From assembly GCA_963722965.1 (NCBI GenBank), contig CAVROX010000012.1:1-57556 (forward strand): 57,556 nt of DNA, read 5' to 3'. The notes beneath the pieces were generated by a model. That model saw only the letters and a list, made by a program, of their open reading frames with translations, was not told the DNA's origin and made no database searches. Origin of the DNA: DATLSM01 sp963722965 (GTDB taxonomy: Bacteria > Actinomycetota > Thermoleophilia > Solirubrobacterales > 70-9). A program made the position numbers and the translations under genes. This document shows, piece after piece, positions 20,848 to 28,506 of this stretch. Numbering within the stretch: the first letter of the stretch is position 1; every line of letters begins with the position of its first letter.

Positions 20848-21537
20848 CTACTCCCCGCCGCCCTCGCCGCCGCCCTCACCCTCGGCGGCGGCCGCTTCCT
20901 CGGCGGGCGCCTCGCCCTCCTCGCCCACCAACTCTGCCTCCTCCTCAAGCGCCGGCTCGGCGACTTCCTCGACACGCGGTGGGGAGAGGGTGGCGATGGT
21001 CACCTCCTCAGGGTCTTCGGCGACGAAGGTGACGCCCTGTGGCGGAGTCGCCGCCGAGAGCTGGATCGTGTCGTTGATCTGCATCGTGGAAACGTCGACG
21101 AGGATCCGGTCGGGGATCTCGGTCGGCAATGCTTCGACGGTGATCTCACGCGTGATGTGCTCGAGCACGCCGCCTCCCTTGACGCCCGGGGCGGAGTCAG
21201 CGCCCTCCAGCTCGATCGCCACCTCGGCTTGGATCGCCTCGTTCAGCTTCACCTCTTGGAGGTCGATGTGCTGGAGGTTGCCGCGCACCGGGTGCAGCTG
21301 CTGCTCCTTGATCACGACCGGCACGGCTTTGGCGCCCTCGATCTCGAGGTCAAAGAGGGCATGGGCGTCGGCAAGGACGCTGTGGACCTCGCGCTCGCCG
21401 ACCTGGAAGGCGCGCGCCTTTGAGCCGCCGCTGTAGACGACGCCGGGCACAAGGCCCTGGCGCCGCAGGCGGCGAGAGGTCCTCGAGCCAAACTCCACGC
21501 GGGGAGCGACCTTCAGCGTTGCGCGTCCGCTTGCCAT
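20848..21537 (-). CDS. rplY: Ribosomal protein bL25, CTC family
   Basis: The 5S-rRNA-binding protein of the large subunit, long (TL5/CTC) form of 229 aa. The N-terminal bL25 domain reads RTSRRLRRQGLVPGVVYSGG and VIKEQQLHPVRGNLQHIDLQ. The C-terminal beta domain carries ALPTEIPDRILVDVSTMQIN. The last 45 residues are nearly all Glu, Ala and Gly (an acidic tail). The ATG at 21537 (MASGRATLK) is preferred to the frame extension to 21609, which reads toward the divergent kinase gene. It is the first gene of the leftward operon. Confidence 0.92.
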   Translation of the reverse strand: MASGRATLKVAPRVEFGSRTSRRLRRQGLVPGVVYSGGSKARAFQVGEREVHSVLADAHALFDLEIEGAKAVPVVIKEQQLHPVRGNLQHIDLQEVKLNEAIQAEVAIELEGADSAPGVKGGGVLEHITREITVEALPTEIPDRILVDVSTMQINDTIQLSAATPPQGVTFVAEDPEEVTIATLSPPRVEEVAEPALEEEAELVGEEGEAPAEEAAAAEGEGGGEGGGE

Positions 21538-21593
21538 CGGACCGGGGAGGATAGAGAAACAGGGCGCAGCGGAGCCTGTGGCAACCTGTTGGC

Positions 21594-23012
21594 GTGGCCG
21601 ACGACTCAAAGATCCCGAAGGGCAGGATTCGGCGCTCGGCCAAGCTCGGCTCGATCGTCGGTGTGCAGGGCGCCCGTTACGCGGGGACCAAGGCGACCAA
21701 CGTCGCCCGCTCTGAGGAGGAGGGACAAGAACGCCTGGAGCAGCGCCATCTGGAGACCGCGATGAAGATGGTCGGCGCGCTCGGCCAGATGAAGGGCGCG
21801 GCGATGAAGCTGGGCCAGTTTGCTTCCTTCATCGACACCGAGTTCATCCCTGAGGAGTACCGCGAGATCTATCAGCAACAGCTCGCCAAGTTGCGCACCG
21901 AGGCGCCGGCGATGCCCTGGGAGAAGGTCGAGAAGGTGCTGCTTGAGGAGTACGACGGCGAGCCGGTCAGCGAGCTCTACGCCGAATTTGAGAGCGAGGC
22001 GTTCGCCGCCGCCTCGATCGGCCAGGTGCACCGCGCCCAGCTGCTCGACGGGCGCGAGGTGGCGGTGAAGATCCAGTACCCGGGAATCGCCGAGGCGCTG
22101 GAGGCTGACCTGCGCAATGCCGGCACGCTCGTTCGGCTGGCGCGGGCACTGGCCCCCGGGTTAGACGCAAAGGCCATCGCCCACGAGATCCGCGAACGGG
22201 TGATGGAGGAGCTCGATTACGAGTACGAGGCCCAGAATCAGCGCACCTTCTCCCGCGCCTACCGCGGCCACCCGTTCATCTACGTGCCCGAAGTCGTCAC
22301 CCGCCTCTCGCGGCGGCGTGTGCTGGTCACCGAGCTGGTCGATGGCATTGGGTTCGAGCAGATCAAGCAGCTGGCGCACGCGGAGCGCAGCCGCTTCGGC
22401 GAGATCGTCTACCGCGGCAGCTTCGGCTCGATCTATCACCTCCAGCACTTCAACGCCGATCCTCACCCCGGCAACTACATCCTGATGGACGACGGGCGGG
22501 TCGCCTTCCTTGATTTCGGGATGACCAAGAAGCTCGACCGCGAGCAGATCCTGCTTGAGCAGCGGGCCTTCGACGCCGCCTCCCGCAACGACCCCGAGGC
22601 ATTTCGTGAGGCCCTGCACGTGCTCGGATTCGTCAAGAACCCCTCCAAGCTTGACGCCGAGCGGCTCCTAGAACACATGCGGGCAGTCGGTGGCTGGTAC
22701 GTCGAGGACCGTGAGATCGAGATCACCCCACGGCGGGTGATGAAGATCATCGAGTCGACCAACGATCCGCGCTCGGAGTACTTCGACCTGATGCGGCGCG
22801 AGTCGATCCCTGCCGATGAGTTGATGGGGCGCCGCATGGAGATCGGCGTCGTCGCCGTACTCGGCCAGCTGCGTGCGAAGCGCAACTGGCACCGGATCGC
22901 GCGCGAGTGGGTCTACGCCGACCCCCCAGCGACCGAGCTCGGCGAGCAGGAGTGGGCGTACTTCGAGGGAAGGGGTGTGGCCAGGACGCCGGGACTGGCG
23001 AGCCCGGCCTGA
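21594..23012 (+). CDS. ABC1/UbiB family atypical kinase
   Basis: A 472-aa ABC1 (AarF/UbiB/COQ8) kinase-like ATPase. Family hallmarks are the KxGQ motif in AAMKLGQFASF, the A-rich loop AAASIGQVHRAQL replacing the P-loop, VAVKIQYPG (ATP-site Lys), ADPHPGNYI (catalytic loop) and FLDFGMTKK (metal-binding DFG). The family supports isoprenoid-lipid (quinone) metabolism. There are no obvious C-terminal membrane helices. Start GTG at 21594, divergent from rplY with 56 bp between, so a shared promoter region is likely. Confidence 0.9.
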   Translation: MADDSKIPKGRIRRSAKLGSIVGVQGARYAGTKATNVARSEEEGQERLEQRHLETAMKMVGALGQMKGAAMKLGQFASFIDTEFIPEEYREIYQQQLAKLRTEAPAMPWEKVEKVLLEEYDGEPVSELYAEFESEAFAAASIGQVHRAQLLDGREVAVKIQYPGIAEALEADLRNAGTLVRLARALAPGLDAKAIAHEIRERVMEELDYEYEAQNQRTFSRAYRGHPFIYVPEVVTRLSRRRVLVTELVDGIGFEQIKQLAHAERSRFGEIVYRGSFGSIYHLQHFNADPHPGNYILMDDGRVAFLDFGMTKKLDREQILLEQRAFDAASRNDPEAFREALHVLGFVKNPSKLDAERLLEHMRAVGGWYVEDREIEITPRRVMKIIESTNDPRSEYFDLMRRESIPADELMGRRMEIGVVAVLGQLRAKRNWHRIAREWVYADPPATELGEQEWAYFEGRGVARTPGLASPA

Positions 23013-23024
23013 AGGAGATATCGC

Positions 23025-23102
23025 GATGAGCACGATGCAACGGGTTGGGATCTACTGGTCGCGCTCGGCGCGACTTCGCCGTGGCGCTGCCCCCAAGCGC
23101 TG
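23025..23102 (+). CDS. Possible 25-aa basic micropeptide
   Basis: ATG at 23025 follows AAGGAGATATCGCG, an almost ideal ribosome site, 12 nt after the ABC1 kinase stop. The product MSTMQRVGIYWSRSARLRRG plus five more residues is strongly basic, with eight Arg/Lys in 25. A hairpin follows directly. It is supported only by the ribosome site and the spacing; I know of no homologue. Confidence 0.4.
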
Positions 23103-23105
23103 AGT

Positions 23106-23122
23106 GCGACCTTCGGGGTCGC
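23106..23122 (+). terminator. UUCG-loop hairpin after the ABC1 kinase operon
   Basis: GCGACC and GGTCGC pair around a TTCG tetraloop with one extra G, followed by GCTTTAT. The position just after the micropeptide stop fits a terminator of the rightward transcript. Confidence 0.5.
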
Positions 23123-23241
23123 GCTTTATCGCTCCGCGCTGGACGGCGAGCCGACCGGCCGCTTTAGCGCCGCGGAATGGAGTCGGCGGTGCGCAGGAGG
23201 CTGGGGCCAGGGCGCGGCGGCAGTCCCGCCCCGATCACCGT

Positions 23242-23961
23242 CTAGAGCTGGGCGAAGAGCCGCGGGTCGTTCGAGCACAGGCCATCAACCCCCCGCTCGA
23301 CCAGGCGCTTCATCCGCTCGAGGTCATCGACCGTCCAGGCGATCAGCTCGACGCCGGCCAGGTCTGTGATTCGCGCCAGCCGGCCGCTGATCAGGGGGTG
23401 ATACACCCACATCGCGTGCACGCCCAGCTTCGGCAGGTCGCGCGCCGCAAGCCCGGGCAGGTTCCGCCGCATCAGCATTAGGGCCGCCAGCATCGGCGCC
23501 CTCGCCCAGCGCTTGGAGGCCCAGTCTCGGGTGACCCTCGGGTAGGTCCAGCCGCGGCGGAGCTCGGGCTCCAGCTCGCGGATCCGGCTGAGGGTGGGCA
23601 GCTCCATCGTGGAGACCATCGCGCGGTCGGTAAGTCCGCGTTCGCGCACCGCGGCGACGATCTCCTCCTCGCGGCCAGGCAGCTTGATATCGAGGTCGAT
23701 CTCGGCTCCGTTAAGCGGCGGCTCCAGGAATGCATCAAGGGCTTCGCTGAGCCTCAGCGGCGTGCGCCGCTCAACGTCATGCCAGTCGTGGGCGACGACG
23801 AGCGGTGAGCGCTCCTCAGGGGGGATGCGAGGATGGCCGTCGCGGAGCCAGAGCACGTCGATCTCGATCACGTCGACCCCGGCCTCGACGGCTGCTCTGA
23901 AGCTCTCGATGGTGTTGCCGGGGCGGATCAGATCAGCCCCCTTGTGCCCGACTCGGATCAT
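23242..23961 (-). CDS. Glycerophosphodiester phosphodiesterase
   Basis: A 239-aa GDPD-family TIM barrel, cleaving glycerophosphodiesters to glycerol 3-phosphate and an alcohol. It starts IRVGHKGADLIRPGNTIESF (GHKG holds the first catalytic His). The metal ligands lie in VIEIDV and the second His in VVAHDWHDVERR. ELIAWTVDDLERM and GVDGLCSNDP complete the fold. There is no signal peptide, so it is predicted cytoplasmic. It stands alone between the ABC1 terminator region and a 376-bp spacer. Confidence 0.87.
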   Translation of the reverse strand: MIRVGHKGADLIRPGNTIESFRAAVEAGVDVIEIDVLWLRDGHPRIPPEERSPLVVAHDWHDVERRTPLRLSEALDAFLEPPLNGAEIDLDIKLPGREEEIVAAVRERGLTDRAMVSTMELPTLSRIRELEPELRRGWTYPRVTRDWASKRWARAPMLAALMLMRRNLPGLAARDLPKLGVHAMWVYHPLISGRLARITDLAGVELIAWTVDDLERMKRLVERGVDGLCSNDPRLFAQL

Positions 23962-24337
23962 GCCTCGATTGTGCCTGGTCGGGGCGGCGGGCTCAGACGA
24001 GTTGGTTATCTGGGCGCCACGGCGCCCCGTATTGGCGAGTTCGGAATCCCCTGATAATCACGGCAATTTGCGAAATTCGCCGTTTTCCGGCGAAAACCCC
24101 TAACCCCGCGCTCCAAGGACATGCGGCGTCGCCCTCGCCGAACTTTCGGCGGTGGACCGCATGCCGAGCAGCTGGCTCGGGAGCCGCTGAAAGCGCCAAA
24201 CCATCCGACGCCGTTGGGGCGGCGGCGGAAACAGGCGGCGTGCAAGTGATCTGAGACTGCGAACCCGGGAACTAGGGTTCTGTAGGCTGATCCCGAGGTC
24301 AGCACTGGCTGGCCCTGGTCCAGATGGAGTTAGCCAG

Positions 24338-26131
24338 TTGCGTATTGAGGACTACGGCCTAATTGGCGACATGCACGCCTCAGCGCTCATCGGTCGCGAC
24401 GGGTCGATTGACTGGCTGTGCCTCCCGCGCTTTGACTCCCCATCGTGCTTCGCAGCCCTGCTAGGGGACGCGGATCAGGGTCGCTGGATTATTGCGCCAG
24501 TTGGGGAGGTGCGCAGCAGCTCTCGTCGCTATCGGCCGGGAACGCTCGTCCTGGAGACCGATTTTGAAACTGAGGACGGAGAGGTGCGCGTGATCGATTT
24601 CATGCCGCGGCGAGGTCAAGGGGCACCTCGTCTGATGCGCATCGTCGAGAGCTTAAGCGGACGCGTCCCAATGCGCACGGAACTCACGCTGCGTCCCGAT
24701 TACGCGTCAATAACACCATGGATCGAACCAGCGCCGGACGGAATCATCGCGACAGCCGGGCCGGATTCATTCCGCCTCAGCACGCCGCTGGCACTCGAGC
24801 ACAAGGACGGCACTGTAAGCGCTGACTTCATGGCAGCCGAGGGCGTGCGCGAGCGGCTGACCCTCTGCTGGCACCTCTCCTACGAAGGGGCACCCCTAGT
24901 TGAGGATCCCGACTCGGCGCTTGCCCGAACCGAGGCGTGGTGGCGTGAGTGGTCGGGTCGCTGCAGATATCAAGGTGAGTACCGAGACGAGGTCCTAACG
25001 TCGCTGAAGGTGCTCAAGGCGATGACACTTGAAGCGACCGGCGCGGTAATCGCAGCCCCCACCACGTCGCTGCCGGAGGACGTCGGCGGGATGCGAAACT
25101 GGGACTATCGCTACTGCTGGCTGCGCGACTCGGTGCTCGCGCTGGAGGCGCTGCTGATCGGCGAGTACACCGAGGAGGCACTCGCCTTTCGCGACTTTAT
25201 GGCCCGGACCGGCACGGGCGACCCGGCCAAGATCCAGATCATGTACGGCGTCGGCGGAGAACGTCGACTGACAGAGTTCGAGCTAGAGGACCTGGCTGGT
25301 TACGAGGGGTCCAAACCCGTCCGCATTGGTAATGCGGCCTCCGAGCAGTTCCAGCTGGACGTCTACGGCGAGGTCATGGGAGCGGCATATCTCGGCGCGC
25401 AGCTTGTCGGCAGACTCGAGCAGCGCTACTGGCCCCGTTGGCGGTCGCTCGTCGAACATGTCGAGACGATATGGGGTGAACCTGACGATGGCATCTGGGA
25501 GACCCGCGGCCCGCGACGGCATTTCACCCATTCAAAGGTGATGGCGTGGGTCGTGTTTGACCGCGCTGTACGGCTCGTTGAGCAGTTTGAACTCGAGGCT
25601 CCCCTGGAGCGTTGGGAGCAAACTCGCGAGGAGATACACCGAGAGGTCTGTGAGAAAGGCTATGACGCTCAGCGCGGCACGTTCACTCAGTACTACGGGT
25701 CCAAGGAGCTCGATGCCAGCACTCTCAATATCCCCCTGGTGGGTTTTCTAGCGGGCACGGATGAGCGCGTGACCGGAACGATTGACGCAATTTGGCGCGA
25801 GCTCGGTCGCGATGGATTTGTCTCCCGCTATTCGACCGCCGAAACCGATGATGGCCTTTCAGGAGATGAGGGGCAATTCCTAGCATGTTCGTTTTGGCTT
25901 GTAAGCGCGTTGGCGCTCAACGGACGAATTGGAGAGGCGCGCACGCTGTTTGATCGGCTGCTGGCCTTGAGCAACGACCTCGGTCTCTTAGCTGAGGAGT
26001 GGGACGTAAAGCGACAGCGCCAGGTTGGCAACTTCCCGCAGGCGTTTAGTCACCTCACCCTCATTGGGGCAGCGCGTTCCATCTCAACGGCCGCGAACTC
26101 GGTCGCACCGGATGGCGCGACCGAGCGTTAA
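24338..26131 (+). CDS. Glycoside hydrolase family 15 (trehalase/glucoamylase type)
   Basis: A 597-aa GH15 enzyme of the actinobacterial trehalase-like group. The N-terminal beta-sandwich begins IEDYGLIGDMHASALIGRDG and SIDWLCLPRFDSPSCFA. The (alpha/alpha)6 barrel carries GMRNWDYRYCWLRDSVLALE, with the general-acid region, and the C-terminal base Glu in GLLAEEWD. Trehalose or alpha-glucan hydrolysis is inferred from family precedent. The start is TTG at 24338, the first in-frame start before the conserved N-terminus, with GGAG upstream. No partner gene is adjacent. Confidence 0.9.
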   Translation: MRIEDYGLIGDMHASALIGRDGSIDWLCLPRFDSPSCFAALLGDADQGRWIIAPVGEVRSSSRRYRPGTLVLETDFETEDGEVRVIDFMPRRGQGAPRLMRIVESLSGRVPMRTELTLRPDYASITPWIEPAPDGIIATAGPDSFRLSTPLALEHKDGTVSADFMAAEGVRERLTLCWHLSYEGAPLVEDPDSALARTEAWWREWSGRCRYQGEYRDEVLTSLKVLKAMTLEATGAVIAAPTTSLPEDVGGMRNWDYRYCWLRDSVLALEALLIGEYTEEALAFRDFMARTGTGDPAKIQIMYGVGGERRLTEFELEDLAGYEGSKPVRIGNAASEQFQLDVYGEVMGAAYLGAQLVGRLEQRYWPRWRSLVEHVETIWGEPDDGIWETRGPRRHFTHSKVMAWVVFDRAVRLVEQFELEAPLERWEQTREEIHREVCEKGYDAQRGTFTQYYGSKELDASTLNIPLVGFLAGTDERVTGTIDAIWRELGRDGFVSRYSTAETDDGLSGDEGQFLACSFWLVSALALNGRIGEARTLFDRLLALSNDLGLLAEEWDVKRQRQVGNFPQAFSHLTLIGAARSISTAANSVAPDGATER

Positions 26132-26140
26132 TGCGGGAAA

Positions 26141-26542
26141 CTAACCGGCCGCGAGTGCCTTTTGCTTGATCTGGTCGAACTCGGCCTGGTTGATTGCGCC
26201 TTTATCGAGGAGCTCTTTTGCGTTTGCAATCTGTGAGGCGGGGTCGTTCTGACCAGCGACGGACCTCACGTATTGGTCCATTTCGCCTTTGGCGGCCTGC
26301 TCCCGCTTGATCGTCCTTTCGGTCATGCCCTTGTGCTCGGCAATTAAATAGATGAACACACCTAGGTACGGGAGGATGATTATGAGGACAATCCACGCGA
26401 CCTTCGCCAAACCTGAGGCGTCGTGGCGGCGAAACAGATCCCCGAAAACACTGAACAGAAGCCAGATCCAGATGAAGAACGCAAAGAAGATGAGCATCGT
26501 CCAAAAAACTTCGAGAAATGGATAGCTGTCAGCTAAAATCAT
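26141..26542 (-). CDS. Small membrane protein with PLDc_N-like and SHOCT domains
   Basis: A 133-aa protein. Two hydrophobic segments (about 8-35, VFWTMLIFFAFFIWIWLLFS; about 45-68, VAWIVLIIILPYLGVFIYLI) form the phospholipase-D N-terminal-like membrane module. A charged linker leads to a C-terminal SHOCT helix (ANAKELLDKGAINQAEFDQI). SHOCT tails are thought to mediate oligomerisation. The ATG overlaps the stop of the upstream AhpD-like gene (ATGA), so the two are co-translated. Confidence 0.8.
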   Translation of the reverse strand: MILADSYPFLEVFWTMLIFFAFFIWIWLLFSVFGDLFRRHDASGLAKVAWIVLIIILPYLGVFIYLIAEHKGMTERTIKREQAAKGEMDQYVRSVAGQNDPASQIANAKELLDKGAINQAEFDQIKQKALAAG

Positions 26543-26862
26543 GATTCAGACTCCTCAGCAATCGCCATGGCAAGGCCTAAGGCCTTGGCGATCGCACTTC
26601 CGGCGCCAGCCACCCGGGCGCTTCCGATCACGGGAGCAATGGCAATTAAAACGCCCTGAACCTGCTCGACACTTAACCCTAGGTCCGCAGCAGCTCCGAG
26701 GTTCAGGAGGTAGGAGGCCGGCGGCGCACCTGTGGACGCCAACGCGGCGATTCGTAGCAGCATGACGGTTTCGGCGTCAAGGCCGGAACTCTCCTCGATA
26801 CCTTCATTCATCTTCACGAGAGTCTCAAGGACGGGTGCGTTTACTGCGTTTCCTGTGGCCAT
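26539..26862 (-). CDS. Carboxymuconolactone decarboxylase (AhpD-like) family, no CxxC
   Basis: A 107-aa all-helical AhpD/CMD-fold protein. The pattern VMLLRIAALASTGAPPASYL, then LGLSVEQVQGVLIAIAPVIG, matches the short CMD proteins. No Cys is present, so an AhpD-type thiol peroxidase function is excluded and the role is unknown. RBS AAGGAG is 8 nt before the ATG. It is the first gene of a two-gene unit with the SHOCT protein. Confidence 0.75.
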   Translation of the reverse strand: MATGNAVNAPVLETLVKMNEGIEESSGLDAETVMLLRIAALASTGAPPASYLLNLGAAADLGLSVEQVQGVLIAIAPVIGSARVAGAGSAIAKALGLAMAIAEESES

Positions 26863-27004
26863 TCAACTGCTCCTTATAGAAACTTATTGATGTGTGAGCG
26901 ATTTCTCGCTGTAGTCGATGTGGGCAGGAATCCAGCTTTGCTCGAAGCTAGAAGCGAGGTGTCATAGTGTAAACCGTAGTCCTAGGCAGCCTCTTCGCGG
27001 AAAA

Positions 27005-27424
27005 CTACGCAGTCAAGGCGGCACTCAACGACTTGCAGGGATCGGCCCGTTCCGCATCGCTGACATCGATCTTGTCGCGAGCGCGGCGGTCCCTCTCCTC
27101 TTGCAACTTCCTTTCGGGGCCCTCCAACCGCTCCCAGGATTTCTTCAGCATCGTGTGACGTTCGGCCTGAGGATCGCGCGGAGTGAGCGCGATGAAGCCG
27201 AGGATTAAATGGGTCGATGGGCTCAAGGTGTTCTCGACGGCATCGACGGCACACGATTCGTCTAGACGAAGACGATTGCCAGCCAAGGGGGCGACGCTCA
27301 CACCACCACCCGAGCAGATTGCGTTGTCTCTTGCACGAGCAGCTTCGCCGTGGTAGCGGCGAGTAGGCTCGGAAAAGGCGGTCGCGAAGTCAGTAAAAGC
27401 ACGTCCACGGCGAGATCCAACCAT
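27005..27424 (-). CDS. Doubtful hypothetical protein
   Basis: A 139-codon open frame in an otherwise unoccupied stretch (26,863-27,493). The product is hydrophilic with a charged C-terminal part (LKKSWERLEGPERKLQEERD). There is no recognisable domain and no clear ribosome site. Base composition is lower in GC than in the neighbouring housekeeping genes. It may be a remnant or chance frame. Confidence 0.3.
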   Translation of the reverse strand: MVGSRRGRAFTDFATAFSEPTRRYHGEAARARDNAICSGGGVSVAPLAGNRLRLDESCAVDAVENTLSPSTHLILGFIALTPRDPQAERHTMLKKSWERLEGPERKLQEERDRRARDKIDVSDAERADPCKSLSAALTA

Positions 27425-27493
27425 TCATCGCGGTCCGCCGTACCGACCTTTTTAGCAGCACGTATGCGGCGAAGTACGGATTCCCACCCAGCC

Positions 27494-27541
27494 TGGGGAG
27501 CCTAGAGTTCCGGAAATTGGGGAGCCTAGAGTTCCGGAAAT
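27494..27541. repeat. Tandem 24-bp direct repeat containing TTCCGGAA
   Basis: Two exact copies (27494-27517 and 27518-27541), each ending GAGTTCCGGAAAT and holding the 8-bp palindrome TTCCGGAA. The array ends 14 bp before the GTG of the Amphi-Trp gene, where operator sites are expected. Confidence 0.8.
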
Positions 27542-27555
27542 AGAGAAGAGGAGTC

Positions 27556-27777
27556 GTGGTGGACATTTTCGAGATCGAGGAGAAGCAGACCCTTAGACGC
27601 GAGGAGGTGGCGGAGAGACTGCACCTCTTGGCAGACATGCTCGCCCGCCAAAACGAGATCCAGTTCGAGCGCGGCGGAATGAAGATCACTGCTCACGTTG
27701 CCGACGTCGTCGAGATGAAGGTCGAGTTAGAGGTCGAGTCCGACGAGCGCGAGCTGGAGATTGAGCTTAAGTGGTGA
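27556..27777 (+). CDS. Amphi-Trp domain protein
   Basis: A 73-aa protein of the Amphi-Trp family: an N-terminal helix (REEVAERLHLLADMLARQNE), a short strand with basic residues (IQFERGGMKITAHVADVVEM), then alternating hydrophobic/acidic strands ending in Trp (ESDERELEIELKW). Family function is unknown. Start GTG-GTG at 27556 with AGAGGAG upstream. It stands alone, behind the tandem repeat and before a hairpin. Confidence 0.82.
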   Translation: MVDIFEIEEKQTLRREEVAERLHLLADMLARQNEIQFERGGMKITAHVADVVEMKVELEVESDERELEIELKW

Positions 27778-27787
27778 ATTGAAGAGT

Positions 27788-27801
27788 CCCGCTGGTGCGG
27801 G
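27788..27801 (+). terminator. Hairpin after the Amphi-Trp gene
   Basis: CCCGC-TGGT-GCGGG starts 10 nt after the stop codon and is followed at 27805-27816 by the palindrome GGCCCTAGGGCC. It is a probable terminator, without a T-tract. Confidence 0.45.
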
Positions 27802-27869
27802 CTCGGCCCTAGGGCCGGCCCAGCCAGCATAATGGAGGCCGGCGTCACAACAGAGCCGGGAAGGGAAGG

Positions 27870-28340
27870 CTTCGGGCAGTCCTCGACTTGCCCTTCTGCT
27901 GTCGATGGCGATCATTGTGCTCGTCCTCGATACCTGGGTTGATGATCTCGATTTCGGCCGTCGTCAAGGATCTCGGCACGACGCTCAGCGGAGTTCAGTC
28001 TGCGATCGCGCTCGAGGCCCTGGTCTCTGCCGCCGCCATCCTGATCAGCAGCAAGGTCGGAGACCTCATCGGCCGCAAGCGAGCTTCGATCGCCAACAAT
28101 CTCGACGAGGACGCCGAAGTCGTGAGCAACACCAAGCTCGAAGAGGATATCGCCCACAAGCCCAAAGCAGTGCAAGCAGAAGTGCTCGACATCAACAAGG
28201 ACGCCACGAACCTCTCGCTGCAGGTCGCCCTGATCATCCCGATTCTCGCCAGCCTCATCGGGTTGTTCAACTGTTTCCGCATGATGCGGCTACCGGACGT
28301 GGCGCGATCGGCCTCTGTCGAAGGTGCGACCTTGGGCTGA
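27870..28340 (+). pseudogene. MFS drug transporter remnant with internal deletion
   Basis: Fragments of an EmrB/QacA-type major facilitator. The first part shows LSMAIIVLVLDT and ISISAVVKDLGTTLSGVQSA, then SSKVGDLIGRKRA (loop 2-3 motif). Directly joined to it is the family's C-terminal end, SIANNLDEDAEVVSNTKLEE and LSLQVALIIPILASLIGLFN ... RMMRLPD. About ten membrane segments are missing between them, near 28085. The N-terminal part is also frameshifted near 27,890 and 27,945. This is real gene decay, not just base-calling error. Confidence 0.75.
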
Positions 28341-28393
28341 CCTGGCTTCACCAACTGCCTTCAAGAGGTACCGCCCGTCTCGATGATGAGAAC

Positions 28394-28437
28394 TTGTCCG
28401 GGTTTCCTCAACCCCCATACCCCCCTCAACCTGCTGT
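28394..28437 (+). repeat. Dispersed repeat copy A (CCCCATACCCCC element)
   Basis: The segment TTGTCCGGGTTTC-C-TCAACC through CATACCCCCCTCA closely matches the minus strand at 54,213-54,258. The copies differ mainly in C-run length. It lies in the gap between the MFS and FUSC pseudogenes. Confidence 0.5.
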
Positions 28438-28506
28438 GGGGAGAGGAGAAGAGCCCGATCGAAACCGGACAGGGATTCCTCTCGCTCGGCGTCAACTCGT
28501 GAAGGG

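Noticed and set aside
20455..21423. 322-codon frame opposite pth and rplY
   Set aside because: Crosses two well-supported genes; long antisense frames are expected at this GC content.
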